Program-made: the position numbers and the translations under genes | Source: Parafenestella ontariensis | Taxonomy: Eukaryota; Ascomycota; Dothideomycetes; Pleosporales; Cucurbitariaceae | DNA: 64,000 nucleotides | Assembly (NCBI GenBank): GCA_021596325.1 | Contig: JAKGDA010000027.1 | Coordinates: 310,001 to 374,000, forward strand | Direction of reading: 5' to 3' | Notes under the pieces: generated by a model | Database searches by the model: none | The model's input: only the letters and a program-made list of their open reading frames with translations | Told to the model about the DNA's origin: nothing | Shown here: positions 43,953 through 53,757 of the stretch, in pieces | Position numbering within the stretch: the first letter of the stretch is position 1 | Layout: each line of letters starts with the position of its first letter

Positions 43953-44333
43953 ATGGCGTACTCTAGGCTTCTCACGTAAGTCCATCATGACCCGATTGCT
44001 TTGCCTCCGCTTTTCGAAGCTGTGCTAACAACAATGCCTCCTCAGGCCCCGCAACTTCACCCTCCTCTCCGTAGTCACTCTCGGTAGCGGATATATGATG
44101 CTCAAGTCGAGGACCTTGGCCGAGAAGCAGAGGGAACGCGCTGTTGGCGACTACAGCGTGACTGTGGATAGGTCGGGTACGTCATATCATCCAACCATGT
44201 CCAGTCTTTCATCTCTACCGCATCGATAGCATTCAAAAGCACTCCTTGTGTTACGATTGTCTCCGAATCGCCTCTTATGCCTTTCAGACGGAAGCACGGT
44301 TTGCTAACACTACTTGTAGGTGGCGGCATCTGA
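43953..44333 (+). CDS. Small conserved-looking membrane-anchored protein, 55 aa, three exons
   Basis: Exons 43953-43975, 44046-44176 and 44320-44333 give 55 aa; no single frame is long enough to show it. Both introns (70 and 143 nt) have good donors (GTAAGT, GTACGT), a CTAAC branch site and CAG/TAG acceptors, and phases agree. The product starts MAYSRLLTPRNFTLLSVVTL, giving a basic start and one hydrophobic segment (about 12-26), then KSRTLAEKQRERAVGD and a Gly-rich end, SGGGI, encoded by a 14-nt last exon. Size and layout suggest a small mitochondrial or inner-membrane protein, possibly an assembly factor. The call rests on three matching splice signals, not on a recognised family. Confidence 0.65.
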
Positions 44334-45364
44334 GCATACATGTGTTGACGACGTTACGATCACCTACCAATCCGACTATAGGACGAAAATGGCGGCACCC
44401 TGAGTTTTTCTGGAAGGGAGTTTGGCGCATATGCTGGGCGAAGATTGTCATGCGGTTTTGATCTCTGCTTTGTCAAACACACGAAAATGATCAGCATTAC
44501 CCAACGACATTTGTTCCAACGAGGTTGACGCAATTTGTACGGGAATCGATCTTGTCGAGTAGGCGAAATCGGTATTAGGATAATGTCGCATGAATCATCT
44601 GAAGGGCGACATGCTCACCTCATAACTTTGTCACCGGCGGTTGGTCGGAGCTTGTGCTTGATCCGCACTCCATTCCGATCTCATACAAAGGTGCCCTGTC
44701 CGAAAAAGAGTTCATCAAACACTCGGAAACAATGCCATTGCGCCGCCCTACTATTTCAATCTCAATGGTCGCTTACCCAAGACGCCCGCAGGGATCCGTC
44801 GGTCCGCCACGATTGGGCGTTGCTCGGTGCTAATTATAACACACTCAGCCTCAACTCCCCAAATCCCGGACCCATCATCACAGCACCCACGGAATCGGTA
44901 TCGCCCAGTGATTCACCGTTACACCACAGCATTTGCGATTTCCACAACGCCAACGAGGTCTCGTTATCATCTAACCATCTACCACTTCCCTGTTCGAGGT
45001 TGCATTCAGCTCTTTCAGCCCATCTAGCCCTCGCTTGTCATGCACGCCAGTCTAAGCCAATCGGGGCGCCTGTCAGCACCACTATTTGGGAGACTTACGC
45101 TCAGGATGCGCTTGTGGGGACATATGCGGAGCCCGACAATGCAGTTCCTTAAAAGAGGGCTCGTCCATGCATCGGGCGCGCGGTCTTGCGATGAGATACT
45201 CTACCGTCGACCTGCCTTGCTGAGATAGCAGATCCCACCACCATCGACCCTCGTATATGCTTATTAAGGAATACTACGCTTCCTGCCGCGCTTCAGCCCC
45301 ATCCACTTAGTTTCATGATCGTACTTTTCATATTTCATCATTCTTCGATTGATTCAGTTACATC
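44334..45364. other. Intergenic region
   Basis: A 205-codon plus-strand frame (44535-45152) shows no motif, no convincing start and no splice partner, so it is not called. The 60 bases before 45365 are T-rich with tttcatcattcttcg, a usual promoter texture. No RNA gene seen. Confidence 0.4.
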
Positions 45365-47948
45365 ATGGCGGACAAGCTGAAGTATTACAACGTTGAGGAA
45401 TTCAACAAGCAGAAATGGCAGCAGGGCAAGGGTATCAGGATACCACCAAAGGCGAACTTCTTAGCGGCGGCAAACCACATTCGGGATCTATTCGAGAGCA
45501 AGAAGTTCACATATGGCGTCTTGGGAGGTCTCGAGATGCTCTGCTTAGGCTATCGCCGTGAGATGCCGGATTTCCACATCGCCTACGACGACAGGGATTT
45601 CAACAAGATCAAATTGAAGTTGGAGGCAGATAAGCGGTATGCTTCATTTCGTTTTGTGCTGTTCAAGCTAACGGGTACAGCGTTCGATTACCAGATGGGA
45701 TGAACCCCTTATTTCCCTCAAAGATTCTTGTTCGAACAGGGCCAGCATATAAAGACGTAGGATGTACAGATGGGGCGACTATCGAAGTCGATCTTATACC
45801 GCCTGGTTAGTCTATACCATCGCCGCCGGAAATCTATACTCACAAAACATAGGCTCCCATGGCACTCCATCAAATGGTATGCTCGGCAAGAGCCTCGTGC
45901 TTGTAAGCCTAAAGGAACCAAAGTTGAGGACCTACAAGGGCCTCAACATGCTGTATCTCGTCAAAACATTAGTTCAATACTGCAAGGTCCGCGACCTGGT
46001 CTGGGATCCGCGGAAGGACATCCTTTTCCTCTGTCAACATTACGGAGAAGAAGTCCAGTCCATTCGCGATCAGCTCGACCAGAAATCAGTACAAGAGAAT
46101 TTCTTAGGAACATCTTTCTTCTCCCGACTCACTCCTGAGGACCAGCGCAGATGCTATCATGTACTCTTGGGCAAAGAGCCTCCACCACTCATGGCAGTCA
46201 CTCCCCCTGCTCTCCAGGATGGCCATAGACACTCACGCTCCGCTCCAGAAATACCAAGGTTACCAGAGTTATCACAAACCTCGTCGCCTGCGCTCAAAAT
46301 CAACACTTCACCGGCGCTCTTAAGCCCACCTCTACCCGGCAAGCCAAACACATCTCGACAGCATGCTCCAAAGGTTGAACCCCGACCTACAGAACTCTCT
46401 GCATCGGCCAAAGCGCCATCAGAGCTACCCGCACAAACAAGAGACTCGCGCTCGAGATATCGTCCGATCAGTGCCCCGAACAGTCGAAAGAGTAGTCCCA
46501 ATAACCCTCAGACACTTGACAACTCACGACCTAAGTCGGCCGACATGCCAAATCTGCCTACGCAGCCCGGTGCATCATCTTCCAATACTCAGGCTGTGGG
46601 CGCGCAAAGTTTGGCGAATACAAGAATGCAACCCATGTCGAATCTTACACCCGCTCTCACGCCTGCTCAATCACGAAAGTCTATGCCCAATTTAAATGCA
46701 GGCTTCTCAGCCCCAGCTGTACCTTTTGGTTCTATACAGCCCTTCCCCGCAAACGGAAGCGGTCCCTTCCAGTCGCAGCAGCACATGACCCACACATTGC
46801 CATTCGAGATGTCAGCGACACCTGTACCATACAATCCAGGTCAAGAATACCTGAAGTCCCAACATGGGTTGGGTGGAGACTATCTGCTCTCAAATATGCG
46901 ATCGATCAACAAACCTCCAATCACAAACAACCCGGTATTACCCAATATGAGGTATGCATACCACGGACCACACAAGGCGAGATTAGAGCAATCTGGGACA
47001 CCGAAACCTCAATCGCAAACGGGGAGCCTTCATCTAGTCAGTCCCAAGGGGGAGGCCGCACCTCTTCAACAACACGTTCCCAATCTTGAGGAAGTAACGA
47101 GTAAACTGCATCTCGTTGGCCCTGAGGGGCTGTATCAGGCGCCACCAAAACCGAAACAGCCTACGCAACCAAGTGTCGCGAATGAGCCGAAGCAGTCATC
47201 GTTTGTTTACGAGCTAGACGCGGCGCCACAACGGCAAAGCATCATCATTGCGGAGCTATCGGCCGATATTGAGGGTGCACTGCAAGGCAACGGGAGCGGA
47301 GATAAATCACGAGGACATCCATCTGAGCCTATGCAGCCGAATGTGTACAACAAATCGAGGACCGAGGAGTTACCAGTCAGTACCTCAGACTCTCACACTG
47401 CTACGTCGCAACATCAAGGACTCAGTAGACCTCCGAATCCCCGCACCCAGTCTGCTCCACTTACAGCACTGCCAGCAAGCTTGATGGTAGGCGGATTAAG
47501 TGCTCATCGCCCGCAGTCCAGGACACCAAATAATAGCGTCTCATACACGCCTCCGCATACAGCACCGTCACAAATTCCGGTTACGCAAACAAATGCATCA
47601 CGATACTCGCGATACTACTCTCCGCCAACCTCAGCACCAAACAGCAGCCACGCCTCACCTCAACTCAGCCCGGCCCCGCTCTCCGTCTACAAAGCCTACC
47701 AGCCACCATCTGCTCCTCTCCCACCCTCAGAGGTCCAACCACCAAAAACGGAGCATACTGAACGACAAGTTCGCTCGACAAGTTTCGGCGTTGTCCAAGA
47801 TGTCGATGGCGCGCAAAGCTACTTCCGCACGCATAAGCGCGATAGATCACACGATTCACAAGCCTCGAGCGCGTCGCATGATTCGAGCCAGTTGGCGCAG
47901 GAGTATCAAGCGGAGTTACCGGATTTTGAGCGTGGATATGGGTCATGA
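45365..47948 (+). CDS. Large protein with possible nucleotidyltransferase-like N terminus and disordered Pro/Ser tail
   Basis: Exons 45365-45636, 45681-45805 and 45853-47948 (introns 44 and 47 nt, the first with a CTAAC branch site) give 830 aa. Residues about 1-260 are ordered and well conserved in style: FTYGVLGGLEMLCLGYRREM (GG at 54-55), PDFHIAYDD (about 68-76), then GATIEVDLIPPG (about 122-133) and LRTYKGLNMLYLVKTLVQYC. The order GG, hDxH, hEVDL loosely resembles the GG/hDhD/hDh plan of nucleotidyltransferase folds such as AbiEii, though the first acidic pair is degenerate. This is inference only. The remaining 570 residues are Pro, Ser and Gln-rich and disordered, with many SP/TP sites. 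Confidence 0.75.
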
Positions 47949-48139
47949 GCTGGGATGGTAGAAGAGTAAGGAGGGCGGGATTGGAGGGGGCGTATAGGAT
48001 TTATGAAACGTGTTGTGAACTACCTGAAGAAATCTTTTATACAAGCGCTATGATTTGCAGCATATACCTGGACCCACAAAATCTATTGTCACAACTTCTC
48101 CAACCCATCCACCTTTCTCCATCTCCCTCACTTCCAACC

Positions 48140-48613
48140 CTACAACTTCGCCCTCTCCCCCGCCTTCCCTTCCCTCTCCACAAACCTCACCGCCCACTGC
48201 ACCCCAACCTCATACCCCCAAACCCCCAACCCACAAACCACCCCGACCGCCTTATCGCTCAGCAAACTCTTCGCGCGAAACGCCTCCCGCGCATGCACAT
48301 TACTCACATGCAGCTCCACAAACGGTATCTCCACGCCCACGAGCGCATCTCTCAGCGCCACACTGGTATGTGTCAGCGCGCCGGGGTTTATCACAATGCA
48401 GTCGACATTCCCGCGCGCGGCGTGGATGCGGTCGATTAGAACGCCTTCGTGGTTCGATTGGATGTGTGAGAGGGTTATGGCGTGGGGTGTGCAGAGGGAT
48501 GTTAGGGTTGGGAGGATGGAGGAGAGGGTTGTGCGGCCGTAGATGGTGGGTTCGCGGGTGCCGAGGAGGTTTAGGTTTGGGCCGTTGATGAGGAGGATGG
48601 ATTTATGGGCCAT
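48140..48613 (-). CDS. qutE: Type II 3-dehydroquinate dehydratase (catabolic 3-dehydroquinase)
   Basis: A 157-aa intronless gene, normal length for type II dehydroquinases. INGPNLNLLGTREPTIYG near the N terminus carries the flexible-loop Arg and Tyr; NPGALTHTSVALRDAL and VELHVSNVHAREAFR hold the substrate-binding and catalytic His residues. It converts 3-dehydroquinate to 3-dehydroshikimate in the cytosol as the second step of quinate breakdown, parallel to but separate from the biosynthetic AROM enzyme. It marks the left edge of the quinate cluster; the next gene, qutG, is divergent across 560 bp. Regulation by QutA/QutR is known for the family; I found no close activator site just upstream. 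Confidence 0.93.
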   Translation of the reverse strand: MAHKSILLINGPNLNLLGTREPTIYGRTTLSSILPTLTSLCTPHAITLSHIQSNHEGVLIDRIHAARGNVDCIVINPGALTHTSVALRDALVGVEIPFVELHVSNVHAREAFRAKSLLSDKAVGVVCGLGVWGYEVGVQWAVRFVEREGKAGERAKL

Positions 48614-49173
48614 TTTGGGGTTTGGGTGAGGAGTTGAGGTAGGTGGTTTCAGGGGGTGGATGGTAAGGGGATGGATACGCAGTTTAGAGTCTTTTGGAGC
48701 CTGGAGAATGTGTAATGGGATATAGTTGTCTTGGAACTTTGTATATCTTTCGTTAGGTTTTGTTCCGAACGTTCATACTTCCCTCGGCGTCGTTCCGATG
48801 TGATCGGAAAAGTCCTTAGCCCCAGACTTCCCCCAGTTAACCGTCTCCGCAATCCGCATAATGAGCCCTGCTCCACCCTATGAACTCTACATTCAGTTGA
48901 AAGAACGAAATGATCGACCTAAGCACTATATCAAAGCACATTAGCAATGACGACATGTTCAAGCAAAGCTCGAAAGCCCCCCAAACCGACAATTCCGCGT
49001 GTAGATCTTAGCTCCGGCCCCCATTCCGCCACTAGCCGTATTCTGCTGTTAACGGCTCAGGGCGGCATCGATTCGCGCCCCACGCGATTATCACCAACTA
49101 ACGCGCTGATCAAAATGGGCCATTGTACTCGCGTATCCTTCCAAGCCACTTGACTTACAAAAACACATACACG
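48614..49173. promoter_or_regulatory. Divergent qutE-qutG promoter region
   Basis: 560 bp between divergent starts in the quinate cluster. By eye I found no match of 13/16 or better to the 16-bp GGRTAARYRYTTATCC activator motif here; a weight-matrix scan would be needed to be sure. Confidence 0.4.
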
Positions 49174-50288
49174 ATGACCGACCTTTCCAGGCATGAATTG
49201 GACGAGATTTACGCGTTTGCCGTGCAGCTGGGCAAGCAGGCGGGCAAGATGCTCACTGATGCTGCGCAGTTGAGGATTACTGGGGGGACGGGGAGAGAGG
49301 AAGAGAAGGAACATGTGCAGAAGGAGAATGCGGTGGATTTGGTGACGGAAACGGATGAAAACGTCGAAGCATTCATCAGGCGCCAAATAGCGGACAAGTA
49401 CCCTTCACACAAGTTCGTGGGCGAAGAGTCGTACAGCAAAGGCGCATCGCGAGACTATCTAATCGACGACGACATGACATGGTGTATCGACCCTCTTGAC
49501 GGCACGGTGAACTACATTCACCTCTTCCCTATGTTCTGCGTCTCAATCGCCTTCATCCACAAGAGGAAACCACTGATAGGAGTCATCTACGCGCCCTTCA
49601 TCAACCAGTTCTTCTCATCTTGCGCTGGTCGTGGCGCTTTCCTGAACGAGACGCAGCCGCTTCCACTCGTACGCACACCCGTACCGTCAATGCCTGCAAA
49701 GGCGCCTAGTGGCTGTATATTTTCCTGCGAGTGGGGGAAGGATAGGAGAGATAGCCCGGATGGCAACTTGCACAGGAAAATCGAGAGTTTCGTGAATATG
49801 GCGGCGGAACTTGGTGGAAGAGATGGAAAGGGCGGGATGGTGCATGGTGTGCGGAGTTTGGGGAGTGCGACGCTAGATTTGGCGTATGTTGCTATGGGGG
49901 CATTTGATATTTGGTGGGAAGGCGGCTGCTGGGAGTGGTATGAATACTCTTCTCCTGTTGTTTTAGATTGGCTACTCACGAATGAATAGGGATGTCGCCG
50001 CTGGCATTGCCATTCTGCAGGAAGCTGGTGGCTTGATCACAACGGCTAATCCGCCAGAGGATCCCGCCACAGCACCGATAGAGGAGGTTCGACTAGGCAG
50101 TCGGCTATACTTAGCTATCCGGTAAGTTACACTACACTTTGAATGGGCTAAGCTAGTCGTGCTAACCTGTACCTCACAGACCGGCAGGACCATCGGCCAA
50201 TGAAACGGGACGACAAGGCCAAGAGAGGACGGTTCGGGAAGTATGGCGACGGGTACGCCACTTAGACTACACACGCCCTGGAGCGTAG
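49174..50288 (+). CDS. qutG: QutG, inositol-monophosphatase-like protein of the quinate pathway
   Basis: Exons 49174-49937, 49990-50121 and 50180-50288 (introns 52 and 58 nt) give 334 aa. IMPase metal-binding motifs are present: GEES at 83-86, DPLDGTVNYIH at about 106-116, and the C-terminal WEGGCWEWD, whose final Asp (256) is restored only by the first splice. The product ends HLDYTRPGA. In Aspergillus and Neurospora the matching gene (qutG, qa-x) is quinate-induced and sits in the same cluster, but its reaction is not settled; the intact metal site here suggests a working phosphatase. It is divergent from qutE and convergent with qutB. Confidence 0.9.
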
Positions 50289-50521
50289 TATAAGCGACGC
50301 GACTACATTCATGATTCCCCGATCTGTTCGTGCGACAGATGACGATAAGCTTGCAAATAAGTATTATTGCATAGCCATGTCTCAAGGATGACGCGCCATT
50401 ACGTATTCACTATTAAGGTGACATCCAAGCATTGTCATACTGTCAGTCTCATAACATGATATATAATATACACATATAGCTTGGAATTACGATTTGCGAA
50501 GCCGTTGCTTTCACTTCTTAT

Positions 50522-51621
50522 CTATAACTTTGCTTCACCCAACTTCGCCGCAATCGCCTCCTGAACCTTCCCTACCGGTAACTGACGCACCTCCTTCCCC
50601 GTCCAATACCTATCCTGCTCCAACCCCTGATAAATCAACGCTTCCGTCCCAAGCACAACCTGCCACCCAGCATTCTGACTAATCTCCGCGATCTCCGTCC
50701 ACGGCGTGGGGTGGTAGCACATTTCCAAAATAGCCCCTTTGTGGGCCTTAGTCTGCACGAAGCACTCAAGGATTTTCCGTGCCTCCTTCTCTTGCGGCGA
50801 TTTGGGAGCGAAGTTAGGTATGCATGCTACGATGGCGCCTACGCCTTCTAGTTGCTCTGCTTGGGATACGGTTGAGACGTGGATTAATGAGTTGCCGTAG
50901 CCGCGGGCTGTGCATTGGTCGATTACTGCGCGGACTTCTTCGGGGTCTCTGTTGACCTACACAGGTGTAAGTAAGTAAACGTTTCTTCGAATTTTCGGGT
51001 GAATAACTGCTTACGAGGTATATTGCGCTGGCTTTCATCCACGTCTTGAGCGCGTAAACTGCACTTCTTGCTGCACCACCTAGATGAGAAAATTAAGTTA
51101 GCTGCGGCCCCAACGCAGTTTCATATGAACTAACTCACCTCCGCCAATTACTAGTGCTGGACGGTTATGATATTTTTCTGAATCAACATTGTATGCAAAT
51201 GCGTCTCTGATTCCGATCACATCTGTGTTTGTGCCAATAAATGACCGTCTCCCGGTTGAATCTTCTTCGAGGAAAATTGTGTTTACAGCGCCTACGGCCG
51301 CGCCTTCTTCTGTAAGACCGTCTAGATGCTTGAGAATGGCCACCTTGTGAGGCATTGTTACTGAGGCTCCTAGGTGGTGTAAGCCAATGAGGTTTAAGAA
51401 GCGATTGAATGAAACGCACCATAAAACTGCGGATGCTTTATCCGTTGAAGGAAAAGGTCCATATCTGTAGAGTCCATAGGATATTGCGCCCAATTCAAAC
51501 CCAAACTGTCGTATACCGTCTTGTGCAGCAAAGGTGACATGGAATGCGAGATGGGGTGACCGAAAAGGTAGCCATGACGCTCGACTTGGGATATCTCCGT
51601 TATGCTAGTCTCTGTCGACAT
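50522..51621 (-). CDS. qutB: Quinate/shikimate 5-dehydrogenase
   Basis: Four exons (51420-51621, 51139-51369, 51015-51079, 50522-50956; introns 50, 59 and 58 nt) give 310 aa from ATG 51621. The shikimate-dehydrogenase fold is clear: GHPISHSMSPLLHK near the N terminus, ASVTMPHK with catalytic Lys76 across the first splice, AVNTIF, TNTDVIG with the catalytic Asp, and the nucleotide-binding GGGGAARSAVYAL across the second splice. It oxidises quinate to 3-dehydroquinate, and usually shikimate to dehydroshikimate, with NAD. Its start faces qutC across 768 bp, which hold two near-matches to the QutA site. The 65-nt third exon is short but in phase. Confidence 0.92.
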
Positions 51622-52039
51622 TGCAATGGATGGTCCTTGTGTTTCTGGTGTTGATTGTCGCAAATTTTGCTGTATAGGTTGACAAAAAAAATCAAAGGGC
51701 GCGGATATAACTGGAAAACTTCTCAAATCATCGCGATGCAGAACAACGTTATCAGAACGACCCGCGCATACCCCACCGCCTAGTCCAACACCGGGAACGC
51801 GGAGAAGGTCTTCTCGAAGGTTGGGGAAGGGCCAGTCGTGCTTCTTTCAGCTTAGCCTGCGATCCGACGCCAATCAGCACGTTGCATGCACCACTCCCAC
51901 CCGTCGCGTAAGAATGCGTATCCGGACAACTTGACGCAAAGAAGCGTAAGCCGTTGGAGACATTTCCTGCGCACAAATCGGATCCAATCCGGTCTGGAGT
52001 GTGGTGATCGATTCCTCCCGAGGTGGCGCCGAAGTCGGG

Positions 52040-52055
52040 GGATGCGAACTTATCC
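52040..52055 (+). promoter_or_regulatory. Candidate QutA activator site
   Basis: GGATGCGAACTTATCC matches the published qa/qut activator consensus GGRTAARYRYTTATCC at 13 of 16 positions, with the right half perfect. It lies 335 bp from the qutC start and 419 bp from the qutB start. Confidence 0.5.
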
Positions 52056-52181
52056 GCCCGGTTAGCGTCCAGAATCCATCAGGACCGTCATGATTTCCCC
52101 AACTGCTGGTGACGGCATAGTACGGATGTTCATGGAATATTGCTTGGTGCTTGTAATCTGTTCCGCTTGGTCGAGGGACAA

Positions 52182-52197
52182 GGATTAACGCGTATTC
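52182..52197 (+). promoter_or_regulatory. Candidate QutA activator site
   Basis: GGATTAACGCGTATTC matches the activator consensus at 13 of 16 positions and is nearly palindromic, as expected for a Zn2Cys6 dimer. It lies 193 bp from the qutC start. Confidence 0.45.
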
Positions 52198-52389
52198 ACT
52201 GGGTAAGAGCTAGATAGCGTGAGGAACGGTGATGTAGTCCGTTCTTCTACTGTAGTTGTTATCAGATATACTGCAATCGACCCCAAGCATGTTCTAATTG
52301 ATTTGTCTATCGATTTGTCTCAATAACATCAAACCACCTTGATACTATCCCGAATTCCATTCTCACCCGACGTAATACCAGCTTCGAAA

Positions 52390-53546
52390 ATGCCGTGTCG
52401 TCCAGCTATCTCCTCCATGTCCCTAGGCCGGTGCTACGCCGGCCATAATCTCAAACACAAGCTGTTCATGGCTGCAAAACATGGCTTGGAAGGCATTGAA
52501 CTCTTCTACGAGGACCTAGTCGGCCATGCCAGTTCTCAGTCTGCATCGGATCTGCTTACAGCCGCTGCCTCTGTGCGAGCTATTTGCGATGCGTTGGGCC
52601 TCGAAATCATATGTCTCCAGGTAAGAGCCCACGTACAGAATAAAAGTGAGACATGTATTGACTTCCGAAGCCGTTTATGCATTATGAAGGGTTATTGAAT
52701 AGGACAAGACATGGCGAACGTATACAGGAGATTAAATTGTGGATGAAGCTAGCCCACGCCCTGCGTACAGATATCATCCAAGTTCCGTCCTCGTTCCTAC
52801 CACAAGATCAGATTTCCTCAGACGTCGAGCTCATCGTAAGCGATCTCCGCGAACTCGCAGATCTTGGAACTCAACAAACACCCGTCATCCGATTCGCATA
52901 CGAAAGCCTGTGTTGGGGCACATACGTGGATAAATGGGAAGCGTGTTGGGATATTGTTCAACGTGTAGATCGGTCGAACTTTGGAGTCTGTCTTGACAGC
53001 TTCAACATCCTCGGGAGGATATACGCGGATCCTACGTCGAAAACGGGGAAAAACCAAGGCGCTGATGAGGAAGTTCGCGAATCCATACAGCGACTGGTCG
53101 ATCGAATCAAGCCGCACAGAGAGAAGATCTTCTTCATCCAGATTGTCGACGCCGAGCGTTTGGAACAGCCCTTGCAACCCGGCCACGCATTCTACAATGC
53201 TGAACAGCCAGCTCGCATGTCATGGAGCAGGAACTGCAGACTGTTTTACGGGGAGAGTGAGCGTGGTGCATATCTGCCTGTTCGAGATGTTGCCCATGCC
53301 ATTATCAAGGATATTGGGTATGACGGCTGGGTTAGTATGGAACTTTTCAACCGAGTCATGAATAGGAAGGAGCACAGCGTCGTAGAAGAGTTGGCCGAAC
53401 GGGCTGCGATATCGTGGGAGAGGCTAGTGAAGGACTTGCAGCTTGACATTGGTATGGCCCAAGCCCCGCCGCGAGCCGGAGAAGCAAAGGTGAGGAGAGG
53501 AGGTGGTGAACTCGTCACGAGGGAAGCCGAGCTTGCACGCTTGTAG
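52390..53546 (+). CDS. qutC: 3-dehydroshikimate dehydratase
   Basis: Exons 52390-52620 and 52671-53546 (50-nt intron) give 368 aa. The splice joins IICLQ to PFMHYEGLLNRTRHGERI, a family hallmark; SLGRCYAGHNLKHKL near the start and GVCLDSFNILGRIYADP, FFIQIVDAERL and DGWVSMELFNRVM later hold the metal-binding His/Glu/Asp/Gln residues of the TIM-barrel sugar-isomerase-like fold. It dehydrates 3-dehydroshikimate to protocatechuate, which then feeds the beta-ketoadipate pathway. It is divergent from qutB and convergent with qutA. Confidence 0.92.
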
Positions 53547-53757
53547 ATTGCGGAGAGAGGATGCCTCATGACGCATCCAAGTGTCCATATTATGATGTCG
53601 TGTTGTTTATCGTAGTCTAGATACCCAAACTAAAGTCATCAGCCATTCAGATGTTTGCCTCATTCATTGCCATGGCACACGGTATCATTGCATGACTACC
53701 CAGTGACGTAGGAGTATCGTTTGGTTTCCGGGCCTCCCTGGACCTGTGTCGCCGCGT

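Larger units (their letters stand above)
51622..52389. promoter_or_regulatory. Divergent qutB-qutC control region
   Basis: 768 bp between divergent starts of two quinate genes. It contains the two candidate activator sites at 52040 and 52182. Small overlapping frames in it are not genes. Confidence 0.6.

Noticed and set aside
44535..45152. 205-codon plus-strand frame
   Set aside because: No recognisable motif, no convincing ATG context, composition like non-coding DNA.
51428..51440. GGATGCTTTATCC as a QutA site
   Set aside because: Resembles the activator half-sites, but the spacing is 3 bases short and it lies within qutB coding sequence.
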